From Bacillota bacterium (GTDB taxonomy: Bacteria > Bacillota > Clostridia > Acetivibrionales > DTU013), in contig JAEXNT010000036.1 in assembly GCA_023439545.1 (NCBI GenBank), positions 27,750 to 91,749 on the forward strand: a stretch of DNA of 64,000 bases. Direction: 5' to 3'. How positions within the stretch are numbered: the first letter of the stretch is position 1; each line of letters starts with the position of its first letter. Positions 41,910-49,774 of the stretch are shown piece after piece. The position numbers were made by a program, and so were the translations under genes. Under the pieces are notes generated by a model. The model saw only the letters and a list, made by a program, of their open reading frames with translations, was not told the origin of the DNA and did no database searches.

Positions 41910-42524
41910 CTATTTTTCATTCTCTCTCAAGTTTCCAAGAGTACCTCCCGGATGCCAGGTTACATATTGCTGCGGAGTAATATTCTTAATATCTTGAAGT
42001 ATGATACTCAACCCTTGAAGTACAAGTATCTCTGCAGCTATTGATGCCCTTGGCGCCCTATTGAGGGAATCTCCTTCATTATGCACACCTGCAAACAGGA
42101 ATGCATCCCCTTCCTTTGCCAGCCAGGAATCAGGTTTTCCTGTAACAGAAATAATTTTTGCACCATTTTTTTTAAGTGTTGTGATAGTTGCTTTTAATTC
42201 TGCTGTCTCTCCGCTGTTGGATATGGCTATAACTATATCCCCTGGTCTTACCTGTCCGGATGAGCCATGAACCGCTTCCGTGCCGTGGAGCTCATAGGTA
42301 GGTGTACCCGTAGAAGACATGAGAGAGGCAATATAGCCTGCTACATGTCCGGGTTTTCCTATACCTGTGATGTGAACTCTATTGTTGCTTTTTTCTGCAT
42401 CAAGTATAAGATTAACTGCCTTTTCATAGAAGGTGATGGTGAGTTTTTCTTTCAATTCGTTGATTTCTTTTACCGATATATCCAGGAATGATTCCAGTAC
42501 ACTTTCATGTTCTTGCAATAACAT
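41910..42524 (-). CDS. SIS-domain sugar-phosphate isomerase (KpsF/GutQ-like, no CBS domains)
   Basis: 204 residues, GGGGG upstream. The SIS core has HITGIGKPGHVAGYIASLMS, SSGQVRPGDIVIAISNSGET and VTGKPDSWLAKEGD, and the end TWHPGGTLGNL is the hallmark of arabinose-5-phosphate isomerases (KdsD/KpsF/GutQ). Those enzymes convert D-ribulose-5-phosphate and D-arabinose-5-phosphate. This protein stops before the two CBS domains of the classic form; short forms exist. In an operon with phosphopentomutase and a pentose kinase, a role as pentose-5-phosphate isomerase feeding the pentose phosphate pathway is the simplest reading. Other SIS isomerases remain possible. Confidence 0.85.
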   Translation of the reverse strand: MLLQEHESVLESFLDISVKEINELKEKLTITFYEKAVNLILDAEKSNNRVHITGIGKPGHVAGYIASLMSSTGTPTYELHGTEAVHGSSGQVRPGDIVIAISNSGETAELKATITTLKKNGAKIISVTGKPDSWLAKEGDAFLFAGVHNEGDSLNRAPRASIAAEILVLQGLSIILQDIKNITPQQYVTWHPGGTLGNLRENEK

Positions 42525-42540
42525 TTTTTATCCCCCTTTT

Positions 42541-43527
42541 TCATCTAACTAAACTGTAGCTGTTGCTTTCCATAAGATTAATTACCTCGTCATACATGGG
42601 CAGTGATGGCTGCGCCCCCATTCTTGAAACTGTAAGAGTTGCGGTATAATTTGCAAAATCTAAAGCAGCTTCTTCTGTCATTCCCATACAAACAGCAGTG
42701 CAGAATGCTCCTGTAAAAGAATCCCCTGCGGCTGTGGGATCCACGACCTTCACCACGTCCACACAAGGTTTGTATATGAATTTATCTTTATTCATAAAAG
42801 CCACACCACTGCTACCCAGAGTAATGATTACATTTTTCACTCCCTTTTTAAGGAGAACAAATGCTGCTTGCTTAACTGTTGGCAGTTCGATGTTATTTCC
42901 GTCTCTTTTTATGGCAATGCCGGTTATATCCATGGCTTCATATTCATTTGGTGAGATATATGTAAATTTGGACAACATATTATCTGAAAGCGGTGCCGAA
43001 GGAGCAGAATTGAGCATTACCGGAACGCCTTTAGAAAAAGCATATTCCACTACTGCTTCATTCACCTCCATGGGAATTTCCAGTTGAAGAATGACCATGT
43101 CATATTCTTCAATAATGTCCTGAACAAATTCAACATCTTTCACCGTGAGAGTCATATTGGCACCCGGAACAACAATAATCCTGTTTTTTGCTTTTTGGCC
43201 TTCTTTTAACTCAAGGGTAATATTTCCAACGCCGGAGGAAGCCTGTGGATCAGAAATGACATAACGGGTATCAATCCCTGCATCCCTTGCGGATTTGATA
43301 AGCTGTTCTCCAAACATATCTTTACCCACTTTACCAACCATGGTTACATCAGCCCCGAGCCTGGCGGCCTGTACCGCCTGATTTGCCCCCTTCCCCCCCG
43401 TTGCTGTGGTAAAGGACATGCCGTCTATAACCGTCTCACCGTCATTTGGGACTCTCCTGGTTCCCACTATAATATCCATAACAAAGCTGCCAATGACCAA
43501 TATTTTAGGCTTTTTCACATTTATCAC
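42541..43527 (-). CDS. rbsK: Ribokinase-family (PfkB) sugar kinase
   Basis: 328 residues. The N-terminal PfkB region has ATGGKGANQAVQAARLG (substrate and lid region) and the C-terminal signature is DPTAAGDSFTGAFC with the catalytic Asp. SSGVGNITLELKEGQ and NSAPSAPL match ribokinases closely, so D-ribose or another pentose is phosphorylated at O5 with ATP. The start is GTG at 43527, or GTG three codons later with a better-spaced AAGGG. It lies 7 bp after phosphopentomutase and 16 bp before the SIS isomerase. In this setting it would trap any free pentose released by hydrolysis. Confidence 0.9.
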   Translation of the reverse strand: MINVKKPKILVIGSFVMDIIVGTRRVPNDGETVIDGMSFTTATGGKGANQAVQAARLGADVTMVGKVGKDMFGEQLIKSARDAGIDTRYVISDPQASSGVGNITLELKEGQKAKNRIIVVPGANMTLTVKDVEFVQDIIEEYDMVILQLEIPMEVNEAVVEYAFSKGVPVMLNSAPSAPLSDNMLSKFTYISPNEYEAMDITGIAIKRDGNNIELPTVKQAAFVLLKKGVKNVIITLGSSGVAFMNKDKFIYKPCVDVVKVVDPTAAGDSFTGAFCTAVCMGMTEEAALDFANYTATLTVSRMGAQPSLPMYDEVINLMESNSYSLVR

Positions 43528-43534
43528 GCCCTTC

Positions 43535-44719
43535 CTAAGTGTTATCGGATATGATCAAATTCTTGAAGCTCGTGCCTGATAGTATGCACTCCACGCCAAG
43601 CAATTCAGCAACTGTACTTGCAACATCAGAAAAAGTGGTTCTTGTTCCGAGATCAACATCCTGCATCAAGCTCTTTCCAAATGCTATAATCGGCACATAT
43701 TCCCTGGAATGATCTGTGCTGGGTGTCGTGGGATCGCAGCCGTGATCCGCTGTAACAAAAAGAATGTCATTGTCTTTCATACAGGAGAATATTTCAGGCA
43801 GCCGCCTGTCAAATTCCTCCAGAGCACTTTTATATCCGGTCGCATCGTTTCTATGTCCATACAGCATATCGAAATCAACAAGGTTTGTGAAAATCAGTCC
43901 TGTGGTGCCACTCTTTAAATAGTCGATAGTTACATCTATACCATGCATATTGTTTTTAGTGTGAACTGCCTCTGTGATTCCTTTTCCAGAAAATATATCC
44001 TCAATCTTGCCTATTGCCACGATATTAAAGCCCTTAGCTTTCAACTCCTCAAGTATTGTTGGTGATACCGGCGGAAGGGAGAAGTCCTTTCTATTGCTAG
44101 TTCTAACAAAGTTTCCAGCTGTGCCTGTGAACGGCCTTGCTACTACCCTTCCTACTGCATGCTTTCCAGCTAAAATTTTTCTTGCTTCACTGCACATTTT
44201 ATACAATCTTTCAATAGGTACTATCTCTTCATGGGCAGCTATCTGGAATACACTGTCTGCAGAGGTATAGACTATGGGATAGCCGGTTTCTACATGCCTG
44301 GCGCCGAGTTCTTTTATGATTTCAGTCCCCGAAGCAGCAACGTTTCCAAGGGTTTTTATGCCTATACTTTTTTCAAACTCGTCAATGATTTCCTTTGGAA
44401 AACCATTCGGATACACTGGAAATGCCCTTTCCAAATGTACTCCAGACATCTCCCAGTGGCCTGTGATGGTGTCCTTTCCCTTTGAGACCTCTGCCATACG
44501 CCCATAACAACCTAAAACCTTCTCCGGCACATGAAGATAATCGATTCCCTCTATCTTCCCTATTCCCAGAGCACACATATTGGGTATACTCAACCCACCA
44601 CATTGCTTTGATATGTTGCCAAGTGTATTGCTGCCTTCATCGTTGTATTCAGCCGCATCGGGGAGTTCTCCGATACCGGCGCTGTCCAGAACTATAATAA
44701 TCACTCTATTCGTGTTCAT
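43535..44719 (-). CDS. deoB: Phosphopentomutase
   Basis: 394 residues, the usual DeoB length; ATG 44719 is preferred over GTG 44725 because AAAGG is well spaced. Alkaline-phosphatase-superfamily metal sites are visible: VLDSAGIGELPDA near the N-terminus (metal Asp), KDTITGHWEMSG with the Thr phospho-site region, VDFDMLYGHRND, and TADHGCDPTTPSTDHSREYV with Asp and His ligands. The enzyme moves phosphate between C1 and C5 of ribose or deoxyribose; some DeoB proteins also accept arabinose-5-phosphate. No nucleoside phosphorylase is nearby. Instead the gene starts 8 bp after a GH94-type phosphorylase, so the sugar-1-phosphate it handles probably comes from that enzyme. Confidence 0.95.
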   Translation of the reverse strand: MNTNRVIIIVLDSAGIGELPDAAEYNDEGSNTLGNISKQCGGLSIPNMCALGIGKIEGIDYLHVPEKVLGCYGRMAEVSKGKDTITGHWEMSGVHLERAFPVYPNGFPKEIIDEFEKSIGIKTLGNVAASGTEIIKELGARHVETGYPIVYTSADSVFQIAAHEEIVPIERLYKMCSEARKILAGKHAVGRVVARPFTGTAGNFVRTSNRKDFSLPPVSPTILEELKAKGFNIVAIGKIEDIFSGKGITEAVHTKNNMHGIDVTIDYLKSGTTGLIFTNLVDFDMLYGHRNDATGYKSALEEFDRRLPEIFSCMKDNDILFVTADHGCDPTTPSTDHSREYVPIIAFGKSLMQDVDLGTRTTFSDVASTVAELLGVECILSGTSFKNLIISDNT

Positions 44720-44727
44720 TTTCACCT

Positions 44728-47487
44728 TTATTTACTAACAAGTTCTATCTGGATCAGATTTTCAGCCTCTGCCTTTTGTTCAAAGAATGCCTTTGATAAC
44801 TTGACAAAAGCGTTCTCCTCAAAGAAACAGTCTGCTTCCAAGCTTTTGCCATTGAACAGGACACGCCCCAACTTGTATTCGCCCCAATCCAGACCATCCT
44901 GATTCTTTATAGCTAATGTTATCTTTTTCTCAAGATAAATGAAGTTTATCTTAATTTCCTTCTCACTCTTAAACTGATCTCTCACAAGCTTGGGGTAGAT
45001 ATTCAGATCTCCCAGGTTTGGCTTCACACCGAACATCTCGGTGATTATACTGAAAATCAGCCAAGAGCCCGACCCTGTGAGGTAATTGTAACTGCCTCTT
45101 GCTGATTTGGAGTCAATAGATGCAGGTACCCCCGGGAAAATCCTGCTGACCTCGGAATTCATACAAAAGCCTGTTATGGTTGAAAACACTTCATACCCTT
45201 CCTTTACCAGGTCATTTGTATAAAGCCCGTTCATGTATTTCACAGCCATATGGTTATACTGTCCGCCGTTTTCCCTAGTCTTGAAGGCAAGGCCGAAGCC
45301 TCTTCCCATAATATCAATCAGGCCATAGTCCTTGTGATCGGACCTTAAGATATATCCCCCGAAGTCATTGCGAAGGAATTTGTTAATGCTTTGATGTATT
45401 TCCCTTGCACGCTTTTGGCCTGTAAGCCCAAGTACCATCAGATAAGCTTGAGGTGTAAGGCTTATATTGATGCCGCCTGAAGCATTAACTCCACCCAACC
45501 TCTCCATGGTATCAGTATAGTAAGCGTTATAGAATGAGAACTTGTCATCCACAGTAATATATTCTTGTTCATTGACAAGCTTAATAGCGAACTCCGCTTT
45601 CGCTTTCAAATCTGCAATTGCCTGCTGTATATCTAATTCAGCTAGGTTACCGGTTAAGCCCTTATCTAAAATATCGTAATAATGCTGCAGCCGACCCTGT
45701 TTCTGCCTGTAGTCTCCATAATCGATCTTGTTTTGTCCGGGAAGTGTATCAAATAAAGTTAACATCTCCTCATACACTTCGATAGTCTTTACTCCTGACC
45801 TGACGAGCTTTTCCAAGCATTCGCAGATGCCAAGGAGGTTTGCTGCATAAAAAGCTGAAAATTGTACCGTCTCACCGTTTTCCCTGGCCATGTCCATAGT
45901 ATCGTCCCAGTCACCGGCTTCAAGAAGGGTAATATTATGTACTCCGACATTATAGAAGGAAGTAAGGTTTTGCACTAATAAATGTTCCAAAACAGTACCC
46001 ATATAAACAACATCGCTATTGGTTTTCTGCTTCAATCCATAGTCTGCTGTCCATGATCGGTCTGTTCCCTTGCCTCTTCTTGTAATATGATCTTTGAAGT
46101 AAAATGCTTTTTCGAACAGTATATCGAGATCTCCAGTCAGGTCCATGTAAAGCCTTGTAGTAAAATAAGGCCATACTCCATGATCGGACCAAGTGCGGCC
46201 AAGACCGCTTCTATGAGCAAATTCACCTGGATTGTCTCCCACCAGTGTCGCATTGGAACCATCAAGCTTGACCCCGTTGTAGTTGTTCATGATGTCCTTT
46301 TTGGTTCCATAGGGATCTGCAATAATGATGGCAAGAAGATCCTGCCACAGCTCTCTCCAATACCTCTTCCCTGTACCATATCCATAGTCGGGAAGATAGC
46401 TACTGCCAAAAACCTTTCTCAAAAAGGGCTGGAAATTTACCCATTTTAAAAATTTATTCAATTCCTTGTCAGGAAACTCAAACTTGACCGAATCGACGTA
46501 GTCCTGCCAGAATTTCTTTGTTTCAGACAATGTTAAATCAAATTTTACGGAAGTATTGTACTTTTTTACCCAGTCTTCAATTAAATGTTCTTCTTCAGTG
46601 ATACCTTCAATAATAATAAAGCTGTGAGTTTCGCCGGGATCAATCCTTACATTATCAAATTTGATTGCGCCAACAGCCTCTTCACCAGTCAGGTTCATTT
46701 CTTCAAATTTCTGTGATGGCTTATTTGTGTAAACGGCTTCAGGAGCCTCCATAGATCCATTTTCACCAATGTAGTCGTACATTCTGCCAAAGCCCCCCGC
46801 TGCACGGGTTCCGTCGCCTTCATAACCTAATACGCAATAACGGGTAGGGTTTTGATATGCTCTTCTTTCGTCATGGATCATGATGGGATGCAGTATTATG
46901 CCATACTTATTTGGCACAAGCCTGTTGCAAAGGGTACTTACATCTCTGTGGTCCCTAAGGTTTTCAGTTGTACGCCCATATAAGGCTACTGCATAGGATG
47001 AATTGAGTTCTATAAGTTCATTACCAAAATTGGTTACTTCCAACTTTATCAATTCAACAGGATCGTCGTTGGACGGAATAAAAACAGTCATCTCTGACTT
47101 CACCTTATACTCGGTATTAATCCTTTTTGTTTTGATCCAACCTATCCCTGCTTCTATTTCAACTTCGTCAGTATCTGTCCTCATTGCTGTCCTTAAATTG
47201 TTTTCAGCACTAACACCCGTACATGACCAGACACCCTTATCCTTAATGTTGAGCCAAAAATTCCTTCCGTCTTTGGAATGATGCAGGTCTTCAGTGCTTT
47301 TAGGAATTGTAAGGTATTTATAGAAGTTTAAAAGGATATCCCCCTTCATCTCCGGAGTTAAATAGGATTTCAACTTGTTGTTACAAAGTGGAAGATACAT
47401 CCTTGAGTTCTTGATCGGATTTTTTAAAATAAATGAGGCATCATCTTTTTCAGTAAATTGCCATCCATAGTCATACTTTTTTTGCAT
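44728..47487 (-). CDS. Divergent GH94-family glycoside phosphorylase
   Basis: 919 residues, AGGAGGG upstream, no signal peptide. The N-terminal beta-sandwich (about 20-300) and the (alpha/alpha)6 barrel follow cellobiose phosphorylase. Landmarks: YWRELWQDLLAIIIADP, HGVWPYFTTRLYMDLTGDLD, LLEAGDWDDTMD with the likely general-acid Asp (GH94 has DWND), ENGGQYNHMAVKYM (GH94 has ENAGIFCHNN), SYNYLTGSGSWL and MFGVKPNLGDLNIYP. GH94 enzymes split a beta-glycoside with inorganic phosphate to release an alpha-sugar-1-phosphate. Known members give mainly glucose-1-phosphate, but the genes here supply phosphopentomutase and no phosphoglucomutase. Several loops differ from cellobiose phosphorylase and the protein is about 100 residues longer, so a new specificity is likely. 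Confidence 0.87.
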   Translation of the reverse strand: MQKKYDYGWQFTEKDDASFILKNPIKNSRMYLPLCNNKLKSYLTPEMKGDILLNFYKYLTIPKSTEDLHHSKDGRNFWLNIKDKGVWSCTGVSAENNLRTAMRTDTDEVEIEAGIGWIKTKRINTEYKVKSEMTVFIPSNDDPVELIKLEVTNFGNELIELNSSYAVALYGRTTENLRDHRDVSTLCNRLVPNKYGIILHPIMIHDERRAYQNPTRYCVLGYEGDGTRAAGGFGRMYDYIGENGSMEAPEAVYTNKPSQKFEEMNLTGEEAVGAIKFDNVRIDPGETHSFIIIEGITEEEHLIEDWVKKYNTSVKFDLTLSETKKFWQDYVDSVKFEFPDKELNKFLKWVNFQPFLRKVFGSSYLPDYGYGTGKRYWRELWQDLLAIIIADPYGTKKDIMNNYNGVKLDGSNATLVGDNPGEFAHRSGLGRTWSDHGVWPYFTTRLYMDLTGDLDILFEKAFYFKDHITRRGKGTDRSWTADYGLKQKTNSDVVYMGTVLEHLLVQNLTSFYNVGVHNITLLEAGDWDDTMDMARENGETVQFSAFYAANLLGICECLEKLVRSGVKTIEVYEEMLTLFDTLPGQNKIDYGDYRQKQGRLQHYYDILDKGLTGNLAELDIQQAIADLKAKAEFAIKLVNEQEYITVDDKFSFYNAYYTDTMERLGGVNASGGINISLTPQAYLMVLGLTGQKRAREIHQSINKFLRNDFGGYILRSDHKDYGLIDIMGRGFGLAFKTRENGGQYNHMAVKYMNGLYTNDLVKEGYEVFSTITGFCMNSEVSRIFPGVPASIDSKSARGSYNYLTGSGSWLIFSIITEMFGVKPNLGDLNIYPKLVRDQFKSEKEIKINFIYLEKKITLAIKNQDGLDWGEYKLGRVLFNGKSLEADCFFEENAFVKLSKAFFEQKAEAENLIQIELVSK

Positions 47488-47607
47488 CGTAATCCCTCCT
47501 ACTGTTGTATAAGTATTAATTTAATTCTGCACCATTCGATTATGGGACTAAATGGGGAGGTTTTCGTATTTAGTTTGTGATTTATAGGATTTATATTCCG
47601 TGTTGTA

Positions 47608-49749
47608 CTACAAATAAAACTTGCCAAGTTCATCATTAAGGTTCTGTGATAATTCCTTAAGTTGTCTGGTCATTTCATCCAGTTCATGAATGATTGCAAG
47701 TTGTTCTTGTGTAGATGCCGATACTTCTTCTGTAGCGGCCGCAGCCTCTTCTGACACTGTTGAACTCTTTTCAATGCTTGAAACAACTTGCACTTTTTGA
47801 ACGCCCATGGCACTCATTTCATCGGAAACTTGCTCCATATTGCCGTTTAAAATACCAATTGCTTCGTTTATCTTTGAGAACATATCTGAGGTATCTTTAA
47901 CAGCTGAATACTGATCTTTAATGACGATTTGGGCTCTCTCGACCAATTCGGCAGATAATTTGGTCTGATTTAATATCTGTTGGGCAAGAGTGTCTATTCC
48001 CTTGCTTGATTCATGGGTCTGTTCAGCAAGTTTTCTTATCTCGTCCGCAATCACGGCAAACCCTTTTCCTGACTCTCCGGTGCGGGAAGTTTCAATCAAG
48101 GCGTTCAGCGACAAAAGTTTTGTTCGCTCCGAGATTGATTTCAGAATCTTTGTAATCTTATTGATATCTTTGACAAGAATGTTTAGCTGGCTTATATCTT
48201 CTACTACCTTTGTAGTGATTTCATTGGTTTCATACGCTTTTTTGTTTAAAACCGATGTTGTAATGATCCCTTCCCCGGCAATTTTCCCAACATGCTCCGA
48301 AACATTTCTCATCATTTGCACGGCTTGTATAGCTTTTTCAATTTCATCCGATAATTTTGATGCGGCACAAAAGCTTTTTTCAGCCTCATCTGCCTGTTCT
48401 ATGGATCCGCTTGCTATTTCCGCTATCGCCGTTGTAACCTCAGACATTATACCGCTTGTCTTAGTACAGATTTGTGATATGTTATCACTTGATGTATTAA
48501 CCTTGTCTGCCAAAGTCTTACTACCCGAAACCAGAGATCGTATTTGTGCAAGCATTGTGTTGAAGCTTTCAGCCAATGCACCGATTTCATCAGTTCTTCT
48601 AAGATACAAATTCGCCCTCAGGTCTCCTTTCGCGGCACGCCCCATGGCACCCATGAGCTTCTTCATAGGCAAAGTCAGTGATAAAGACACTAAAATACCT
48701 ATTAAAACCGTACAAACCCCACAAATAATTCCAAGAAAGATGACACGATTTCGGATACTCGATGTGACTGAAATTATTTCCTTTTCCGGGACAGCCGTTA
48801 TGAACATCCACCCGGTTGTGGGTGATTTGCTGTAAGCTGCGATATAACTGGTTTCTCCCATCTTTTTTGTAAATACAAAGCTATCTTTCGTTTCAGCATA
48901 TTTCACCGCTTCCTGTAAAATATTGTTATTCTCAACTCTTACTGATTTATCCAGCTCGCCTTCTTGGTTTATGACCTTGTTTGACTTTGTTACAATATAG
49001 CTTATAGAGTTGTTGCCCACCTGGACACTGCTAAGTATGTCTTTGAATGCAGCAGGTTTAATATCCAGTACAATGAGTCCCATAGCTTTATTATCAGTTG
49101 TAAGCTTAAAAGTCGAGAGATATGACAATATGTAATTGATATCATATTGGCTTGGAAGCTTTTCATTGTGTTCTTCAATCCAGATACCCTTACTGCTTTT
49201 TATTGCCTCCTGGAACCATTTAGCCGTATTGATTTCCATCTCTTTACTCAAGGAGGTCGGATAACATATAGCATCACCGGTATCTTTAATTAGAGCTATG
49301 CTGCTGAAGGTATCGGAAAACGCCGACGAAAGATCAGATACTGTTCGTTTGGCATTCGTCAGATTATTTGTCTCTTCTTCAATGCTTTGGTGCTCTCTGA
49401 CCTTAAAAAAATCCGCAACCCCCAATCCATATCTGACCTGCATGGCATACCCATTCTGAAATTGATTGAGCGTATCTTCGAAATAATTCTCTGTTTGCAA
49501 AGTTGAATTCAACAAACTTTCTTTTGCTTTTTTTATGAGGCTTGCAGAAGATGTATTAATAGATATATATCCGATAATCATAATAGGGATAATTATGAGT
49601 ATCAAAAATGTTGCGACAAGTTTGGCAAGTAATCCTTTAAGATTATCAATTCTTAGTATGTCCGTTACGATTTGTTTTTTAGTGCGGTGACCTACTTGAT
49701 TCTTTTTTGAAACTAAATTTTTTTTGATCAAAAGATTACATCCTTTCAT
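47608..49749 (-). CDS. Methyl-accepting chemotaxis receptor with extracellular Cache-type sensor
   Basis: 713 residues, AGGAGGTG upstream. After a basic 35-residue N-terminus: TM1 about 38-62, an extracellular double-Cache-like sensor (about 65-330), TM2 about 335-358, HAMP about 358-412 and a long coiled-coil signalling domain. The tip reads LSLNALIETSRTGESGKGFA and the C-terminal bundle AAAATEEVSASTQEQLA. It lies 25 bp after a GH9-like gene and 120 bp before the GH94 gene, inside the sugar operon. It should therefore sense the same sugar or its binding protein and guide motility toward the source. Confidence 0.93.
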   Translation of the reverse strand: MKGCNLLIKKNLVSKKNQVGHRTKKQIVTDILRIDNLKGLLAKLVATFLILIIIPIMIIGYISINTSSASLIKKAKESLLNSTLQTENYFEDTLNQFQNGYAMQVRYGLGVADFFKVREHQSIEEETNNLTNAKRTVSDLSSAFSDTFSSIALIKDTGDAICYPTSLSKEMEINTAKWFQEAIKSSKGIWIEEHNEKLPSQYDINYILSYLSTFKLTTDNKAMGLIVLDIKPAAFKDILSSVQVGNNSISYIVTKSNKVINQEGELDKSVRVENNNILQEAVKYAETKDSFVFTKKMGETSYIAAYSKSPTTGWMFITAVPEKEIISVTSSIRNRVIFLGIICGVCTVLIGILVSLSLTLPMKKLMGAMGRAAKGDLRANLYLRRTDEIGALAESFNTMLAQIRSLVSGSKTLADKVNTSSDNISQICTKTSGIMSEVTTAIAEIASGSIEQADEAEKSFCAASKLSDEIEKAIQAVQMMRNVSEHVGKIAGEGIITTSVLNKKAYETNEITTKVVEDISQLNILVKDINKITKILKSISERTKLLSLNALIETSRTGESGKGFAVIADEIRKLAEQTHESSKGIDTLAQQILNQTKLSAELVERAQIVIKDQYSAVKDTSDMFSKINEAIGILNGNMEQVSDEMSAMGVQKVQVVSSIEKSSTVSEEAAAATEEVSASTQEQLAIIHELDEMTRQLKELSQNLNDELGKFYL

Positions 49750-49774
49750 GCCTGAAGCACCTCCTATTAGGCTC

